A stretch of 64,000 nt of DNA from Scandinavium sp036409475 (GTDB lineage: Bacteria > Pseudomonadota > Gammaproteobacteria > Enterobacterales > Enterobacteriaceae), in NCBI RefSeq assembly GCF_036409475.1, contig NZ_JAYRCK010000013.1, forward strand, positions 1 through 64,000, in the 5' to 3' direction. Shown piece after piece: positions 1 to 7,958 of this stretch (positions are counted from its first letter, which is position 1; every line of letters starts with the position of its first letter). The notes under the pieces are model-generated. The model worked only from the letters and a program-made list of their open reading frames with translations. It was not told the DNA's origin and made no database searches. A program made the translations under genes and the position numbers.

Positions 1-1990
1 GCGCCTTCAGCACCGCGGGCTGTACGGTCTGCACCACGCTTCCCGGGCTGCCGCCGCTGTTGAGATTGATTACCGGCGCACTGATGTCCACCCCCGACGG
101 GCTGATTACCACAAACGAACTCCCCACCTTCAGGGTGATTTTGCTGGCGCTGTCCAGCACCATCTCCCCCTGCGCCTTTATGCCCAGCGCACCGCTGATT
201 TTTTGCGCCAGCTCACTGTTCACCTGCAGGCTGTATTTCCCTGCCACCAGGCTGATGTGGTCGCCGCTGGTTTTATGGTGCTGCGTGCCGTCCACGGTCA
301 CCTTGCGGTCATTCGCCACATACAGTCCGTCGTTGTGGCTGATGTTCGCCATCCGGTCATGTCTGACGCTGACCGTCTGGTCGTTTTGTACGGCGAGGTC
401 CTGGTCATGCACCACGCTGATTTTCTGGTCATGGCCGATGGTTTCCGTGTGGTCAGCCTTCACATCCGTGCTGCGGTTGTTCAGCACCTCCGTGTCCATA
501 TCCTTCTGCGCGTGCAGATAAACCCTTTCCTGCCCGGTGGCGTCTTCAAAGGTCAGTTCGTTAAAGCCGCTGCCTTTATACGTTTTTGAGCGAACAGTCA
601 TCTGCGTTTTGGTGAGCGGCAGGTCTCCCGGCGGGCGGTTATCCTCGTGATAAGTCCGGCCCATCACCACCGGCTGGTCCGGGTCGCCGTTGAGGAAATC
701 GACAATCACCTCCTGGCCCACCCGCGGAATGGCGAGATTGCCAAAACCCGCCCCGGCCCACGCCTGCGATACGCGTATCCAGCACGAGCTGTCTTCAGTG
801 CAGCCGTGATAGCGGTCCCAGATGAATTTCACCCGAATGCGGCCGTGCTCGTCGCAGAAAATCTCTTCCCCTTCCGGGCCGGTGACCACCGCGCTCTGCG
901 GGCCATCCACCCGGGGCTTTGCCCGCGGTGGCATGCGCCAGGTCCGGTCTGCGGGAATAACCGAGAACTGGTTGGTCAGCGTGGTGCCGCTGCCCTGGCT
1001 GCCGTGCAGGGCCTGCGGCTGGTCGCCGCTCAGCAGGCTGCTCACCACCTGCCACTCCCGGTTCAGGGCCGATGTGGGATGCCCGGTCAGGTTGAACCTC
1101 ACGCCGGGCCACAGTACCGGAGAATTGCTGGTGCCGGTGGCCGTTTCCGCGTCCGAACGCCAGCCTTCCATCCGGTAGCGGGCAAAATCCGCGCCGTGCT
1201 GCTCGTCCTTATAGCGACCCGGATAATCGTAAATTTCATACTGCTGCCACTGGCCGTTGAGGTGTTCGCCTGCCTGGTCATAGCGCCCCGGCCAGCCCGG
1301 CACTTTGAAGGTGTAATCCTGCATCTGGACGGAAGAAGGTCGCACCTGTGCCTGATAGCTGAAGGCGCTTATGCAGCCCGTGGCGGCGTCGGTGAGATTG
1401 GGGTTAAACGGCAGCTCACCGGCAGAGGGGAGCGCGGCAACGTCATCGGTCAGGATCAGCGTCTGCTCTGCGTCCATGCTGTTAAAGAACAGGATGCCCT
1501 CTTCGGCCCACAGCCGGGACAGGAAAGCCAGGTCCGTTTCCCCGTACTGGACGCAGAATTCCCGCGCCGGGTGCGGCTCATACAGCACCGCTTTCCAGCC
1601 GGTGATGCCATTCTCTTCGAGCAGAAGCGCGGAAATACCCTGAATGTCCTGTTGCTGAAAGTGGCGGAAATTTTGCCGCAGGCCGCTGCGCCACAGGGGA
1701 GGACGGATGCTGAGGCTGTACTGCATCTGCCAGTGATTGGATTCCCGGGTACGAAACGCCGCCACCACGCCGCTGATGCAGCGCACGGGCGAGTTGCCCT
1801 GCCAGAGGGTCAGGGTGACTTCTTTTTCAAGCAGCGTGTCGGCGGTTTGTCCGAACGATGTGCTGGCGATGTCCACCTCCAGCGTAAACACCCGCGAATA
1901 ACCTTGCCGGAGTTCGAAACGCACCACGGCGAAAGTGTTCGCGTCCTTACCCGCCACTTCCAGCGTAAAGCGCAGTCCTTTTAATGACAC
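1..1990 (-). CDS. vgrG: Type VI secretion tip protein VgrG (partial, 3' end outside window)
   Basis: VgrG forms the trimeric spike at the tip of the type VI secretion tube and carries effectors into target cells. The reverse-strand frame stays open from a GTG at 1990 to the window edge, about 663 codons. AGGAG sits six bases before the GTG, and the protein begins VSLKGLRFTLEVAGKD. A gp27-like region fills about the first 330 residues, followed by the gp5-type OB fold (DEHGRIRVKF near residue 375, then RVGQEVIVDFLNGDPDQP). Then come the repeated H-D rich gp5 stretch (HDQDLAVQNDQTVSVRHD) and a DUF2345-like part ending in a Gly/Ser segment at the edge. No other type VI gene is visible, so it may be an orphan vgrG or the end of a cluster to the left. 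Any C-terminal effector extension cannot be judged here. Confidence 0.93.
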   Translation of the reverse strand, partial: MSLKGLRFTLEVAGKDANTFAVVRFELRQGYSRVFTLEVDIASTSFGQTADTLLEKEVTLTLWQGNSPVRCISGVVAAFRTRESNHWQMQYSLSIRPPLWRSGLRQNFRHFQQQDIQGISALLLEENGITGWKAVLYEPHPAREFCVQYGETDLAFLSRLWAEEGILFFNSMDAEQTLILTDDVAALPSAGELPFNPNLTDAATGCISAFSYQAQVRPSSVQMQDYTFKVPGWPGRYDQAGEHLNGQWQQYEIYDYPGRYKDEQHGADFARYRMEGWRSDAETATGTSNSPVLWPGVRFNLTGHPTSALNREWQVVSSLLSGDQPQALHGSQGSGTTLTNQFSVIPADRTWRMPPRAKPRVDGPQSAVVTGPEGEEIFCDEHGRIRVKFIWDRYHGCTEDSSCWIRVSQAWAGAGFGNLAIPRVGQEVIVDFLNGDPDQPVVMGRTYHEDNRPPGDLPLTKTQMTVRSKTYKGSGFNELTFEDATGQERVYLHAQKDMDTEVLNNRSTDVKADHTETIGHDQKISVVHDQDLAVQNDQTVSVRHDRMANISHNDGLYVANDRKVTVDGTQHHKTSGDHISLVAGKYSLQVNSELAQKISGALGIKAQGEMVLDSASKITLKVGSSFVVISPSGVDISAPVINLNSGGSPGSVVQTVQPAVLKA

Positions 1991-2222
1991 AGCTGACTCC
2001 TGTCAAAAGAGTAAAAATGCTGCAAAGGAAGGTAGGGATTTGGGGGATTTATTTTGTGATGCAGGCGAGGGTTTTCGAATGTATTTAGCTAAAAATCATT
2101 AAATATCAATAAATTAATTTACTTCGTGAATAAGTGACGCTGACAGATTGATGAGACTTAAAAAAATCTCCACGTCTAAAAGAAAGGAACGCCAACAGGC
2201 CAATCGAAGTAATATAGAAATC

Positions 2223-2249
2223 GCCCCCAAAATAGGCTGGAATGGGGGC
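2223..2249 (-). terminator. Possible terminator hairpin after yraQ
   Basis: GCCCCC (2223-2228) pairs with GGGGGC (2244-2249) across a 15-base loop, 22 bases beyond the yraQ stop. There is no T-run, so termination is doubtful. The rest of the 1991-2270 gap is AT-rich, especially 2040-2140, with no gene seen. Confidence 0.35.
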
Positions 2250-2270
2250 AATACCATTAGGCATGGTGAC

Positions 2271-3308
2271 TTACAGCAGCGCCAATCCGCCGGTTATTAC
2301 ACCACTTAGCGCCACGAGACCACCCGCCAGCCATAGAGCTTTCGCCGGAAACGCTTTGCGCAACATGATGAGCGAAGGCAGGCTGAGTGCAGGCAACGTG
2401 ATAAGCAGTGCCAGCCCCGGCGCTACGCCCATACCCGCAAGCATCATGGTTTGCACGATAGGAATTTCTGCCGCCGTCGGGATCACAAACAAGCAGCCTG
2501 CAACCGCCATCGCGATCACCCAAAACAGCGTATTACCAACAACGCCATCGGCATGCGGGAACAGCCATACGCGAGCCGCCCCGAGAACCAGCACCGCCAG
2601 GATATAAACCGGGATCGTATTCCAGAACAGCGTCCACAGGGCTTTGCCCCAGCGAACGAGGAACGATGCGTTCTCCGCAACGTCAGGCTCAACGGTGACA
2701 TCAGGCAGTACGGCAGGTTCTTTGACCCAACGTTGCACCAGCGTCGCTACGATCAACACGGTTGCCAGCCCAGCAACAAAGCGAATCAGCGTAAACTGCC
2801 AGCCGAGCACAAAGCCCATAAACACCAGTGTGGCCGGGTTCAGTAACGGGTTTCCCAGCCAAAAGGCCAGCACACCGCCCATCGAGACTTGTTGGCGGCG
2901 CATTCCCGCTGCCACTGGCGCGGCGCAACAGGTGCACATCATGCCGGGCAATGAAAACAGCGTGCCCAGCAGCGTTCCCTGAAAACGCGGTTGCCCTAGC
3001 GTTCTTAGCAGCCAGTCGCGAGGGATCAGCACCTGAATGAGCGACCCCAGCAATACGCCAAGCACCGCCGCTTTCCAGACAGCCAGAAAATAGACCATTG
3101 CGTAATCAAGCGCCGCTCGCAGAGGATTATCCGCGGCCTGAGCCAGAATGGATTTGCCGATGCTGTGAGTATCAGCGGCCGTGAACGCTTTCCCATAATA
3201 GGGCTGCCATTTCACATACCAGAGACCGACAATCACGACGAGGAAAAACAAAGCAGGCTTCCACCACGCCAGTGGGGAAGTTGCCTGAGAGGAAGACTGA
3301 CCAGCCAT
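2271..3308 (-). CDS. yraQ: YraQ, UPF0718 family inner-membrane permease
   Basis: Polytopic inner-membrane protein of 345 residues (E. coli YraQ is 346) in the UPF0718/DUF318 permease family. Hydrophobic segments run throughout. The conserved Cys-rich loop PGMMCTCCAAPVAAGMRRQQ follows the LIPRDWLLRTLG segment, around residues 120-140. Some UPF0718 relatives (ArsP) export organoarsenicals, and the Cys cluster fits a soft-metal or thiol ligand, but the substrate of YraQ is unknown and this is inference. GGAG lies six bases before the ATG. yraR follows upstream on the same strand, so the two are probably co-transcribed. vgrG lies downstream, where E. coli has yraP. Confidence 0.92.
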   Translation of the reverse strand: MAGQSSSQATSPLAWWKPALFFLVVIVGLWYVKWQPYYGKAFTAADTHSIGKSILAQAADNPLRAALDYAMVYFLAVWKAAVLGVLLGSLIQVLIPRDWLLRTLGQPRFQGTLLGTLFSLPGMMCTCCAAPVAAGMRRQQVSMGGVLAFWLGNPLLNPATLVFMGFVLGWQFTLIRFVAGLATVLIVATLVQRWVKEPAVLPDVTVEPDVAENASFLVRWGKALWTLFWNTIPVYILAVLVLGAARVWLFPHADGVVGNTLFWVIAMAVAGCLFVIPTAAEIPIVQTMMLAGMGVAPGLALLITLPALSLPSLIMLRKAFPAKALWLAGGLVALSGVITGGLALL

Positions 3309-3350
3309 ACCGTGCTCCGGAAAGGAATAAAAAAATTGTGGGAAAGGATG

Positions 3351-3998
3351 TTACGCCTGGCTCGCCGCTATTTCACGTAATTTTGCCGACGTTATGATGT
3401 TAACCCCTTCTTTTTGTGGCGAGAGTGCTTCTTTTAACAGCGCACGGGCAACATCGCGAGCCTCGATGGATTTCCAGTTACCCGGCAAGAACGCAAACAG
3501 CGGAGCCAGCAGAGATTCATTGGTGCGTCGAACCTCACGGTCGCCAAGCAGCATCGACGGCCGGGCAATGGTCAGGCGCGGCCACTGCTGGGCTATCAGC
3601 GCTTCTTCCATTTCCCCTTTCACCCGATTGTAGAAAAACGGTGAATGCGCGTTTGCGCCCATCGCACTGACCACCAGCATATGCTGCGCGCCAAGACGCT
3701 GTCCGGTTAAGGCCGTGTCCACCACCAGCGTGTAATCCGCATGCACGAAAGCTTCTTTGCTGCCCGCTTCGCGCCGGGTTGTGCCCAGGCAGCAGAAAAC
3801 AATATCTACTGGATCGTCCACCTGCGCCAGCGCATCGGTCAGTTGAGGATCGTGAGGGTTATGCACTTCTGCAGGAATAGTCGTCAGCGGGCGGCGTGTC
3901 GCGGCAGTGATACGCGCAATCTCCGGCTGCTGAACCAGCATTCGCAGTAAGTGTCCGCCCACTAACCCTGTCGCTCCGGTGATCAATACATTTGCCAT
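3351..3998 (-). CDS. yraR: YraR, NAD(P)-binding SDR-like oxidoreductase
   Basis: Cytoplasmic protein of 215 residues (E. coli YraR 211) with an atypical/extended short-chain dehydrogenase Rossmann fold. The N-terminal dinucleotide motif is VLITGATGLVGGHLLR at residues 4-19. A VVSAMGANAHSPFFYNRVKGEMEE stretch carries the Tyr-x-x-x-Lys-like catalytic pair (YNRVK). Substrate unknown; relatives are annotated as nucleoside-sugar epimerase-like. The reading frame ends 42 bases before the yraQ start and begins three bases after the yhbP stop on the same strand, so yhbP-yraR-yraQ look like one unit. yhbO, present here in E. coli, is missing. Confidence 0.9.
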   Translation of the reverse strand: MANVLITGATGLVGGHLLRMLVQQPEIARITAATRRPLTTIPAEVHNPHDPQLTDALAQVDDPVDIVFCCLGTTRREAGSKEAFVHADYTLVVDTALTGQRLGAQHMLVVSAMGANAHSPFFYNRVKGEMEEALIAQQWPRLTIARPSMLLGDREVRRTNESLLAPLFAFLPGNWKSIEARDVARALLKEALSPQKEGVNIITSAKLREIAASQA

Positions 3999-4001
3999 GT
4001 G

Positions 4002-4430
4002 CTAAACCTGTCGTAACCAGTGGAATTTTTTACCGAAACCCAGAGTATTGTCGGTGAACTTCAGTTCATCAATGCGGATTTGCCACACCGGAGCAGGCAT
4101 CATTCGGGCAACAGGAAAACGGCGGTTGTAACGCTCGCGAACAGCGGCGCTCTCTTCACCTTCCAGCAGGCGGATTTCACCACGAAACTGAACACCACGA
4201 ATCAGGGCCACCGTTTTGGGTTGACCATTGACAGTGCCCGCGACGAGCGCACATTTGCCGCTCATTTGGGCATGGCGGGTGCTTTCTTCACTGAGGAGGT
4301 AAAACGAAACGGTCTGACGGTCGAAGAGATAAAACGCGCTGGCGGCCCACAGTTCACCGTCCTTTGCGACGCTCCAACTGACAACGTGCTGTTTTTCCAG
4401 CCATCGACTGATGAGTGCCAGTGACTCCAT
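4002..4430 (-). CDS. yhbP: YhbP, UPF0306 family protein
   Basis: Small cytoplasmic protein of 142 residues, close to E. coli YhbP (147). The family has a split-barrel fold related to pyridoxamine-phosphate-oxidase-like flavin-binding proteins. The segment LWAASAFYLFDRQTVSFYLLSEESTRHAQM followed by ALVAGTVNGQPKTVALIRGVQFRGEI is typical of that barrel, so a flavin-binding or FMN-dependent role is plausible but unproven. It is directly upstream of yraR on the same strand. yhbQ starts divergently 52 bases away, and that short gap must hold promoters for both directions. Confidence 0.88.
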   Translation of the reverse strand: MESLALISRWLEKQHVVSWSVAKDGELWAASAFYLFDRQTVSFYLLSEESTRHAQMSGKCALVAGTVNGQPKTVALIRGVQFRGEIRLLEGEESAAVRERYNRRFPVARMMPAPVWQIRIDELKFTDNTLGFGKKFHWLRQV

Positions 4431-4482
4431 TTTTGCGCTCCCACGTGCTATGGTGCGCTCACCTTAACACAGGAGCAGGAAC

Positions 4483-4767
4483 GTGTGCTGGTTCGTCTAT
4501 TTGATTCGCACGGCCGATAACCGCTTATACACCGGCATCACCACTGATGTGGAACGCCGCTTTGCGCAGCATCAGTGCGGGAAAGGTGCTAAAGCCCTGC
4601 GCGGAAAAGGTGAACTCGCGCTGGCCTTTTTCAGAGAAGTGGGTGAGCACTCACTAGCGTTACGCCTGGAGTACCGCATCAAGCAGCTGACGAAACCCCA
4701 GAAAGAGCGCCTCGTCAGCGGTGATGCTTCGTTTGAGACGCTACTGGCGAGCCTCAGAAACGATTGA
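4483..4767 (+). CDS. yhbQ: YhbQ, GIY-YIG domain nuclease-like protein
   Basis: A single GIY-YIG domain of 94 residues (E. coli YhbQ 100). The paired motif is VYLIRT (residues 5-10) and LYTGI (15-19), followed by the conserved Arg in VERRFAQHQ and the Glu in LRLEYRIKQL. GIY-YIG domains cut DNA, and E. coli YhbQ has been linked to nicking of damaged or structured DNA. The start is GTG at 4483 with AGGAG at 4471-4475. The 3' end overlaps the convergent yhbS by 14 bases. Confidence 0.92.
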   Translation: MCWFVYLIRTADNRLYTGITTDVERRFAQHQCGKGAKALRGKGELALAFFREVGEHSLALRLEYRIKQLTKPQKERLVSGDASFETLLASLRND

Positions 4768-5257
4768 AGTGATCGCAGTATTCCACCAGCCCGTGTACGC
4801 CATTGAGCGCATCGTCTGCCAGCGGACGAACCTGGAATGCCGCTTCAGTGCCAGGCCAGCGGCAGCGAAGATCAAAACGCGCAGCCGGTTCAAAGCCCAG
4901 TTTGCCATACAGTGCCGGATCGCCAAGCGTCACCACGGCGGCATAACCAAACTCATTCAGCGAATCCAGCCCTTCATAGACTAACTGACGGCCAATGCCC
5001 TGCCCTTGATAGTCTTTTGCCACAGCCAGCGGCGCCATGCCCACCCACTGCAGCTCTTCGCCTTCAACGCTGACCGGGCTGAAGGCCACGTAGCCGACCA
5101 CTTGCCCTTCGTCATCTGTTGCCACCAGGCCCAGGGTTATCAGGCCATCTTCCCGTAGGGAGTGCACCAAATCAGCTTCGCCGTCACCGTCAAATTCGCG
5201 GCGCAGCAGCGCATCAATGCCCGGCGCATCTATCCCAATCTCCACTCGAATCAGCAT
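4754..5257 (-). CDS. yhbS: YhbS, GNAT-family N-acetyltransferase
   Basis: GNAT fold of 167 residues, the same length as E. coli YhbS. The acetyl-CoA pyrophosphate loop is seen as VAKDYQGQGIGRQLV (Q/R-x-x-G-x-G/A), followed by YGKLGF, a common GNAT C-terminal motif. The substrate is not evident; E. coli YhbS has been proposed to modify proteins, but that cannot be shown here. The start overlaps the end of ubiT by seven bases, so the genes are translationally coupled and probably share a transcript. Confidence 0.9.
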   Translation of the reverse strand: MLIRVEIGIDAPGIDALLRREFDGDGEADLVHSLREDGLITLGLVATDDEGQVVGYVAFSPVSVEGEELQWVGMAPLAVAKDYQGQGIGRQLVYEGLDSLNEFGYAAVVTLGDPALYGKLGFEPAARFDLRCRWPGTEAAFQVRPLADDALNGVHGLVEYCDHFNRF

Positions 5258-5775
5258 GGCTCACCTACCGATGTCTGTCTGGTTTGTGACGGGGCATTCA
5301 GACCCGCCTCCACAAAATCCGCCAACTGCATCAGCATGACTCGTAACGCTTTTGGCATCTGTTCAAGCTCAATGGCGTCCATCAGGTTTTTGACGTACAG
5401 CCCTAATTCTGTGTCGCCTTCAATCACCAGACGGCGCTGGAAAAAGAGCGTATCCGGATCCTGCTTGCGTGCGGCAATCATCAGCAGATCGCTGGCATCC
5501 GCGCTGAAACTCACATCGGCATCAGCGTGATTGCTGACGATAAGACGGTCGTTCTCAACGGAAGTGAACCAGCGCAGGCCGATATCACGCACTTCGATGC
5601 TCAGCCAACGGCCTTCGAGGAACTCCAGTTCCCCCTCCGCCAGCGCCTGGCGGAACTGCCAGCTTAGCATCTGTTCCAGCACCTGGCGTTTCAGCGCAAA
5701 AGGCGTGACCTTGACCGGGACACTCATCAGAGTCGGGCCCAGTTGTACCAGGCGTGAACGCAGTTTATCCAACAC
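5251..5775 (-). CDS. ubiT: UbiT, SCP2-domain anaerobic ubiquinone biosynthesis factor
   Basis: UbiT (formerly YhbT) is a sterol-carrier-protein-2 domain protein that binds isoprenoid quinone intermediates and is needed for oxygen-independent ubiquinone synthesis. This copy has 174 residues, the family length. The N-terminal half FALKRQVLEQMLSWQFRQALAEGELEFLEGRW leads into the SCP2 core with DADVSFSADASDLLMIAARKQDPDTLFFQRRL, the conserved Asp-rich and D-x-L-F-F-x-x-R-L segment. It is divergent from ubiU across 220 bases, so its partners UbiU and UbiV are adjacent. Confidence 0.93.
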   Translation of the reverse strand: MLDKLRSRLVQLGPTLMSVPVKVTPFALKRQVLEQMLSWQFRQALAEGELEFLEGRWLSIEVRDIGLRWFTSVENDRLIVSNHADADVSFSADASDLLMIAARKQDPDTLFFQRRLVIEGDTELGLYVKNLMDAIELEQMPKALRVMLMQLADFVEAGLNAPSQTRQTSVGEPC

Positions 5776-5995
5776 GAGCTTTACTCCCTTAATGCAATAG
5801 TCTGGTTATTCTGCCACATCCGTGAAGCCATATAGCGGCGTAAATCAACAATTCTGTCAGACAGCACCACCATTATTGGCAACATCAATGCGCTTTTAAC
5901 TGCCTCAAATCAAAAATTGTCGACGGTGGGTTATCTAAAATCCCAGTTCGTTAACAATCCTGCGGCCCTGCGGGTCGCTGCCTTCAGGAAACATT
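5776..5995. promoter_or_regulatory. Divergent ubiT / ubiUV control region
   Basis: This 220-base gap must hold promoters in both directions. In E. coli the ubiUVT genes respond to oxygen through FNR. I see ATCAA half-sites at 5844-5848, 5884-5888 and 5909-5913, but none has a good TTGAT partner at the right spacing. FNR control is therefore expected from family knowledge and not clearly supported by this sequence. Confidence 0.4.
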
Positions 5996-6991
5996 ATGGA
6001 ACTGCTCTGCCCTGCCGGAAACCTTCCGGCGCTTAAGGCGGCCATTGAGAATGGCGCCGACGCGGTCTATATCGGCCTGAAAGATGACACCAACGCCCGC
6101 CACTTTGCCGGCCTGAACTTCACTGAGAAGAAGCTGCAGGAAGCGGTCAGCTTTGTTCATCAGCACCGCCGCAAGCTTCACATCGCGATTAACACCTTTG
6201 CGCATCCGGACGGTTATGCCCGCTGGCAGCGCGCGGTCGATATGGCAGCCCAGCTTGGCGCAGACGCGCTGATCCTTGCCGATATCGCGATGCTGGAGTA
6301 CGCCGCCGAGCGGTATCCGCACATCGAGCGTCACGTTTCCGTTCAGGCTTCGGCCACCAATGAAGAGGCCATTCGCTTCTATCATCGCCATTTTGATGTC
6401 GCCCGCGTGGTGCTGCCGCGCGTGTTGTCTATTCATCAGGTTAAGCAGCTCGCCCGCACCACGCCAGTGCCGCTGGAAGTTTTTGCGTTTGGCAGCCTGT
6501 GCATTATGGCTGAAGGACGCTGCTATCTCTCCTCCTATTTAACAGGAGAGTCGCCGAATACCGTGGGTGCTTGTTCCCCGGCGAAGTATGTTCGCTGGCA
6601 GCAAACGCCGCAGGGGCTGGAATCACGCCTGAACGATGTGCTGATTGACCGTTATCAGGACGGTGAAAACGCAGGATATCCAACGCTGTGCAAAGGTCGT
6701 TATCGCGTAGACGGAGAGCCTTACCACGCGCTCGAAGAACCGACCAGCCTCAATACGCTGGAGCTGCTGCCGGAACTGCTGGCAGCCAATATCGCTTCCG
6801 TGAAAATTGAAGGCCGTCAGCGCAGCCCTGCCTACGTCAGCCAGGTGGCAAAAGTGTGGCGTCAGGCAATCGACCGCTGCATCGCCGATCCGCAAAACTT
6901 CGTGCCTCAGACGGCATGGATGGACACGCTTGGGGCAATGTCGGAAGGCACTCAGACCACGCTTGGCGCTTATCACCGTAAATGGCAGTAA
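5996..6991 (+). CDS. ubiU: UbiU, U32-family 4Fe-4S protein for O2-independent ubiquinone synthesis
   Basis: UbiU with UbiV hydroxylates ubiquinone precursors without oxygen, using prephenate as oxygen donor. The protein is 331 residues, as in E. coli (YhbU). The N-terminus MELLCPAGNLPALKAAIENGADAVYIGLKD is the U32 signature. The four cluster-ligand cysteines are present at 169, 176, 193 and 232, the same positions as in E. coli UbiU. AGGA lies before the ATG. It is followed at once by ubiV, whose start is eight bases beyond the ubiU stop, so the pair is co-transcribed and forms the known heterodimer. Confidence 0.96.
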   Translation: MELLCPAGNLPALKAAIENGADAVYIGLKDDTNARHFAGLNFTEKKLQEAVSFVHQHRRKLHIAINTFAHPDGYARWQRAVDMAAQLGADALILADIAMLEYAAERYPHIERHVSVQASATNEEAIRFYHRHFDVARVVLPRVLSIHQVKQLARTTPVPLEVFAFGSLCIMAEGRCYLSSYLTGESPNTVGACSPAKYVRWQQTPQGLESRLNDVLIDRYQDGENAGYPTLCKGRYRVDGEPYHALEEPTSLNTLELLPELLAANIASVKIEGRQRSPAYVSQVAKVWRQAIDRCIADPQNFVPQTAWMDTLGAMSEGTQTTLGAYHRKWQ

Positions 6992-6999
6992 GGAAGACG

Positions 7000-7878
7000 A
7001 TGAAATATTCATTAGGGCCGGTGCTCTACTACTGGCCAAAAGAGACGCTGGAAGATTTTTACCAGCAGGCCGCCCAAAGCAGCGCCGACGTGATTTATCT
7101 CGGTGAAACGGTGTGCAGCAAACGTCGAGCCACGAAAGTGGGTGACTGGCTGGAGATGGCGAAAAGCCTGGCGAACAGCGGCAAGCAGGTTGTGCTGTCC
7201 ACGCTCGCGCTGGTGCAGGCCTCTTCTGAAATTAACGAGCTGAAGCGCTATGTCGACAACGGTGATTTCCTGATTGAAGCCAGCGATCTCGGCGTGGTGA
7301 ACCTCTGCGCTGAGCGCAAACTGCCGTTTGTCGCCGGACATGCGCTCAACTGCTACAACGCGGTGACCCTACGCCTGCTGCAAAAGCAGGGCATGGTGCG
7401 CTGGTGCATGCCGGTAGAACTTTCTCGCGACTGGCTGGTAAACCTGCTCGCGCAGTGTGACGAGTTGGGGATTCGCAATAAGTTCGAGGTGGAAGTATTA
7501 AGCTACGGTCATCTGCCGCTCGCCTACTCCGCCCGCTGCTTTACGGCACGTTCAGAAGATCTGCCGAAGGACGAATGCGAAACCTGCTGCATCAAATACC
7601 CTAACGGGCGCAGCGTGTTGACCCAAGAAAATCAGCAGGTCTTTGTGCTGAACGGCATTCAGACCATGAGCGGCTACGTTTATAACCTCGGTAACGAGCT
7701 GGCCTCCATGCAGGGCCTGGTTGATATGGTTCGCCTGTCGCCGCTCGGAACTGAAACGTTCGCGATGATCGATGCCTTCCGGGCAAATGAAAACGGTGCC
7801 TCGCCACTTTCGCTGGAAGCACACAGCGACTGCAACGGCTATTGGAAACGTCTCGCCGGCCTGGAACTTCAGGCGTAA
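7000..7878 (+). CDS. ubiV: UbiV, partner of UbiU in O2-independent ubiquinone synthesis
   Basis: The 292-residue U32 protein carries cluster cysteines at 39, 180, 193 and 197, matching E. coli UbiV. The frame opens at an upstream ATG (6982) inside ubiU, but the start at 7000 is preferred. AGGA lies five bases before it, the family begins MKYSLGPVLYYW, and the resulting length equals E. coli UbiV. UbiU-UbiV acts in the cytoplasm with UbiT as lipid carrier. The gene is followed by a structured 80-base gap before yhbW. Confidence 0.95.
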   Translation: MKYSLGPVLYYWPKETLEDFYQQAAQSSADVIYLGETVCSKRRATKVGDWLEMAKSLANSGKQVVLSTLALVQASSEINELKRYVDNGDFLIEASDLGVVNLCAERKLPFVAGHALNCYNAVTLRLLQKQGMVRWCMPVELSRDWLVNLLAQCDELGIRNKFEVEVLSYGHLPLAYSARCFTARSEDLPKDECETCCIKYPNGRSVLTQENQQVFVLNGIQTMSGYVYNLGNELASMQGLVDMVRLSPLGTETFAMIDAFRANENGASPLSLEAHSDCNGYWKRLAGLELQA

Positions 7879-7883
7879 ATAAA

Positions 7884-7955
7884 AGCTCGCTTTGTTAACT
7901 ACGGTTATCATTTTTTAATGCACTATTAAAAAATATGCCGATGACAAAGTGAGCT
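7884..7955 (+). repeat. Nested inverted repeat over the yhbW ribosome-binding region
   Basis: The outer arms AGCTCGCTTTGT (7884-7895) and ACAAAGTGAGCT (7944-7955) pair in 11 of 12 positions plus one wobble. Inside, ATTTTTTAAT (7910-7919) and ATTAAAAAAT (7925-7934) pair perfectly around a 5-base loop. The outer right arm ends three bases before the yhbW ATG, so the stem would cover its start region. It could act as a ubiV terminator, a translation switch or a protein-binding palindrome; the sequence does not decide. Confidence 0.6.
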
Positions 7956-7958
7956 GTT

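Noticed and set aside
647..1984. Plus-strand open frame of 445 codons opposite vgrG
   Set aside because: It mirrors the vgrG coding frame, has no recognisable domain, and its composition is that of an antisense shadow.
6982..6999. Upstream ATG for ubiV inside ubiU
   Set aside because: The downstream ATG at 7000 has a well-spaced AGGA and gives exactly the family length.
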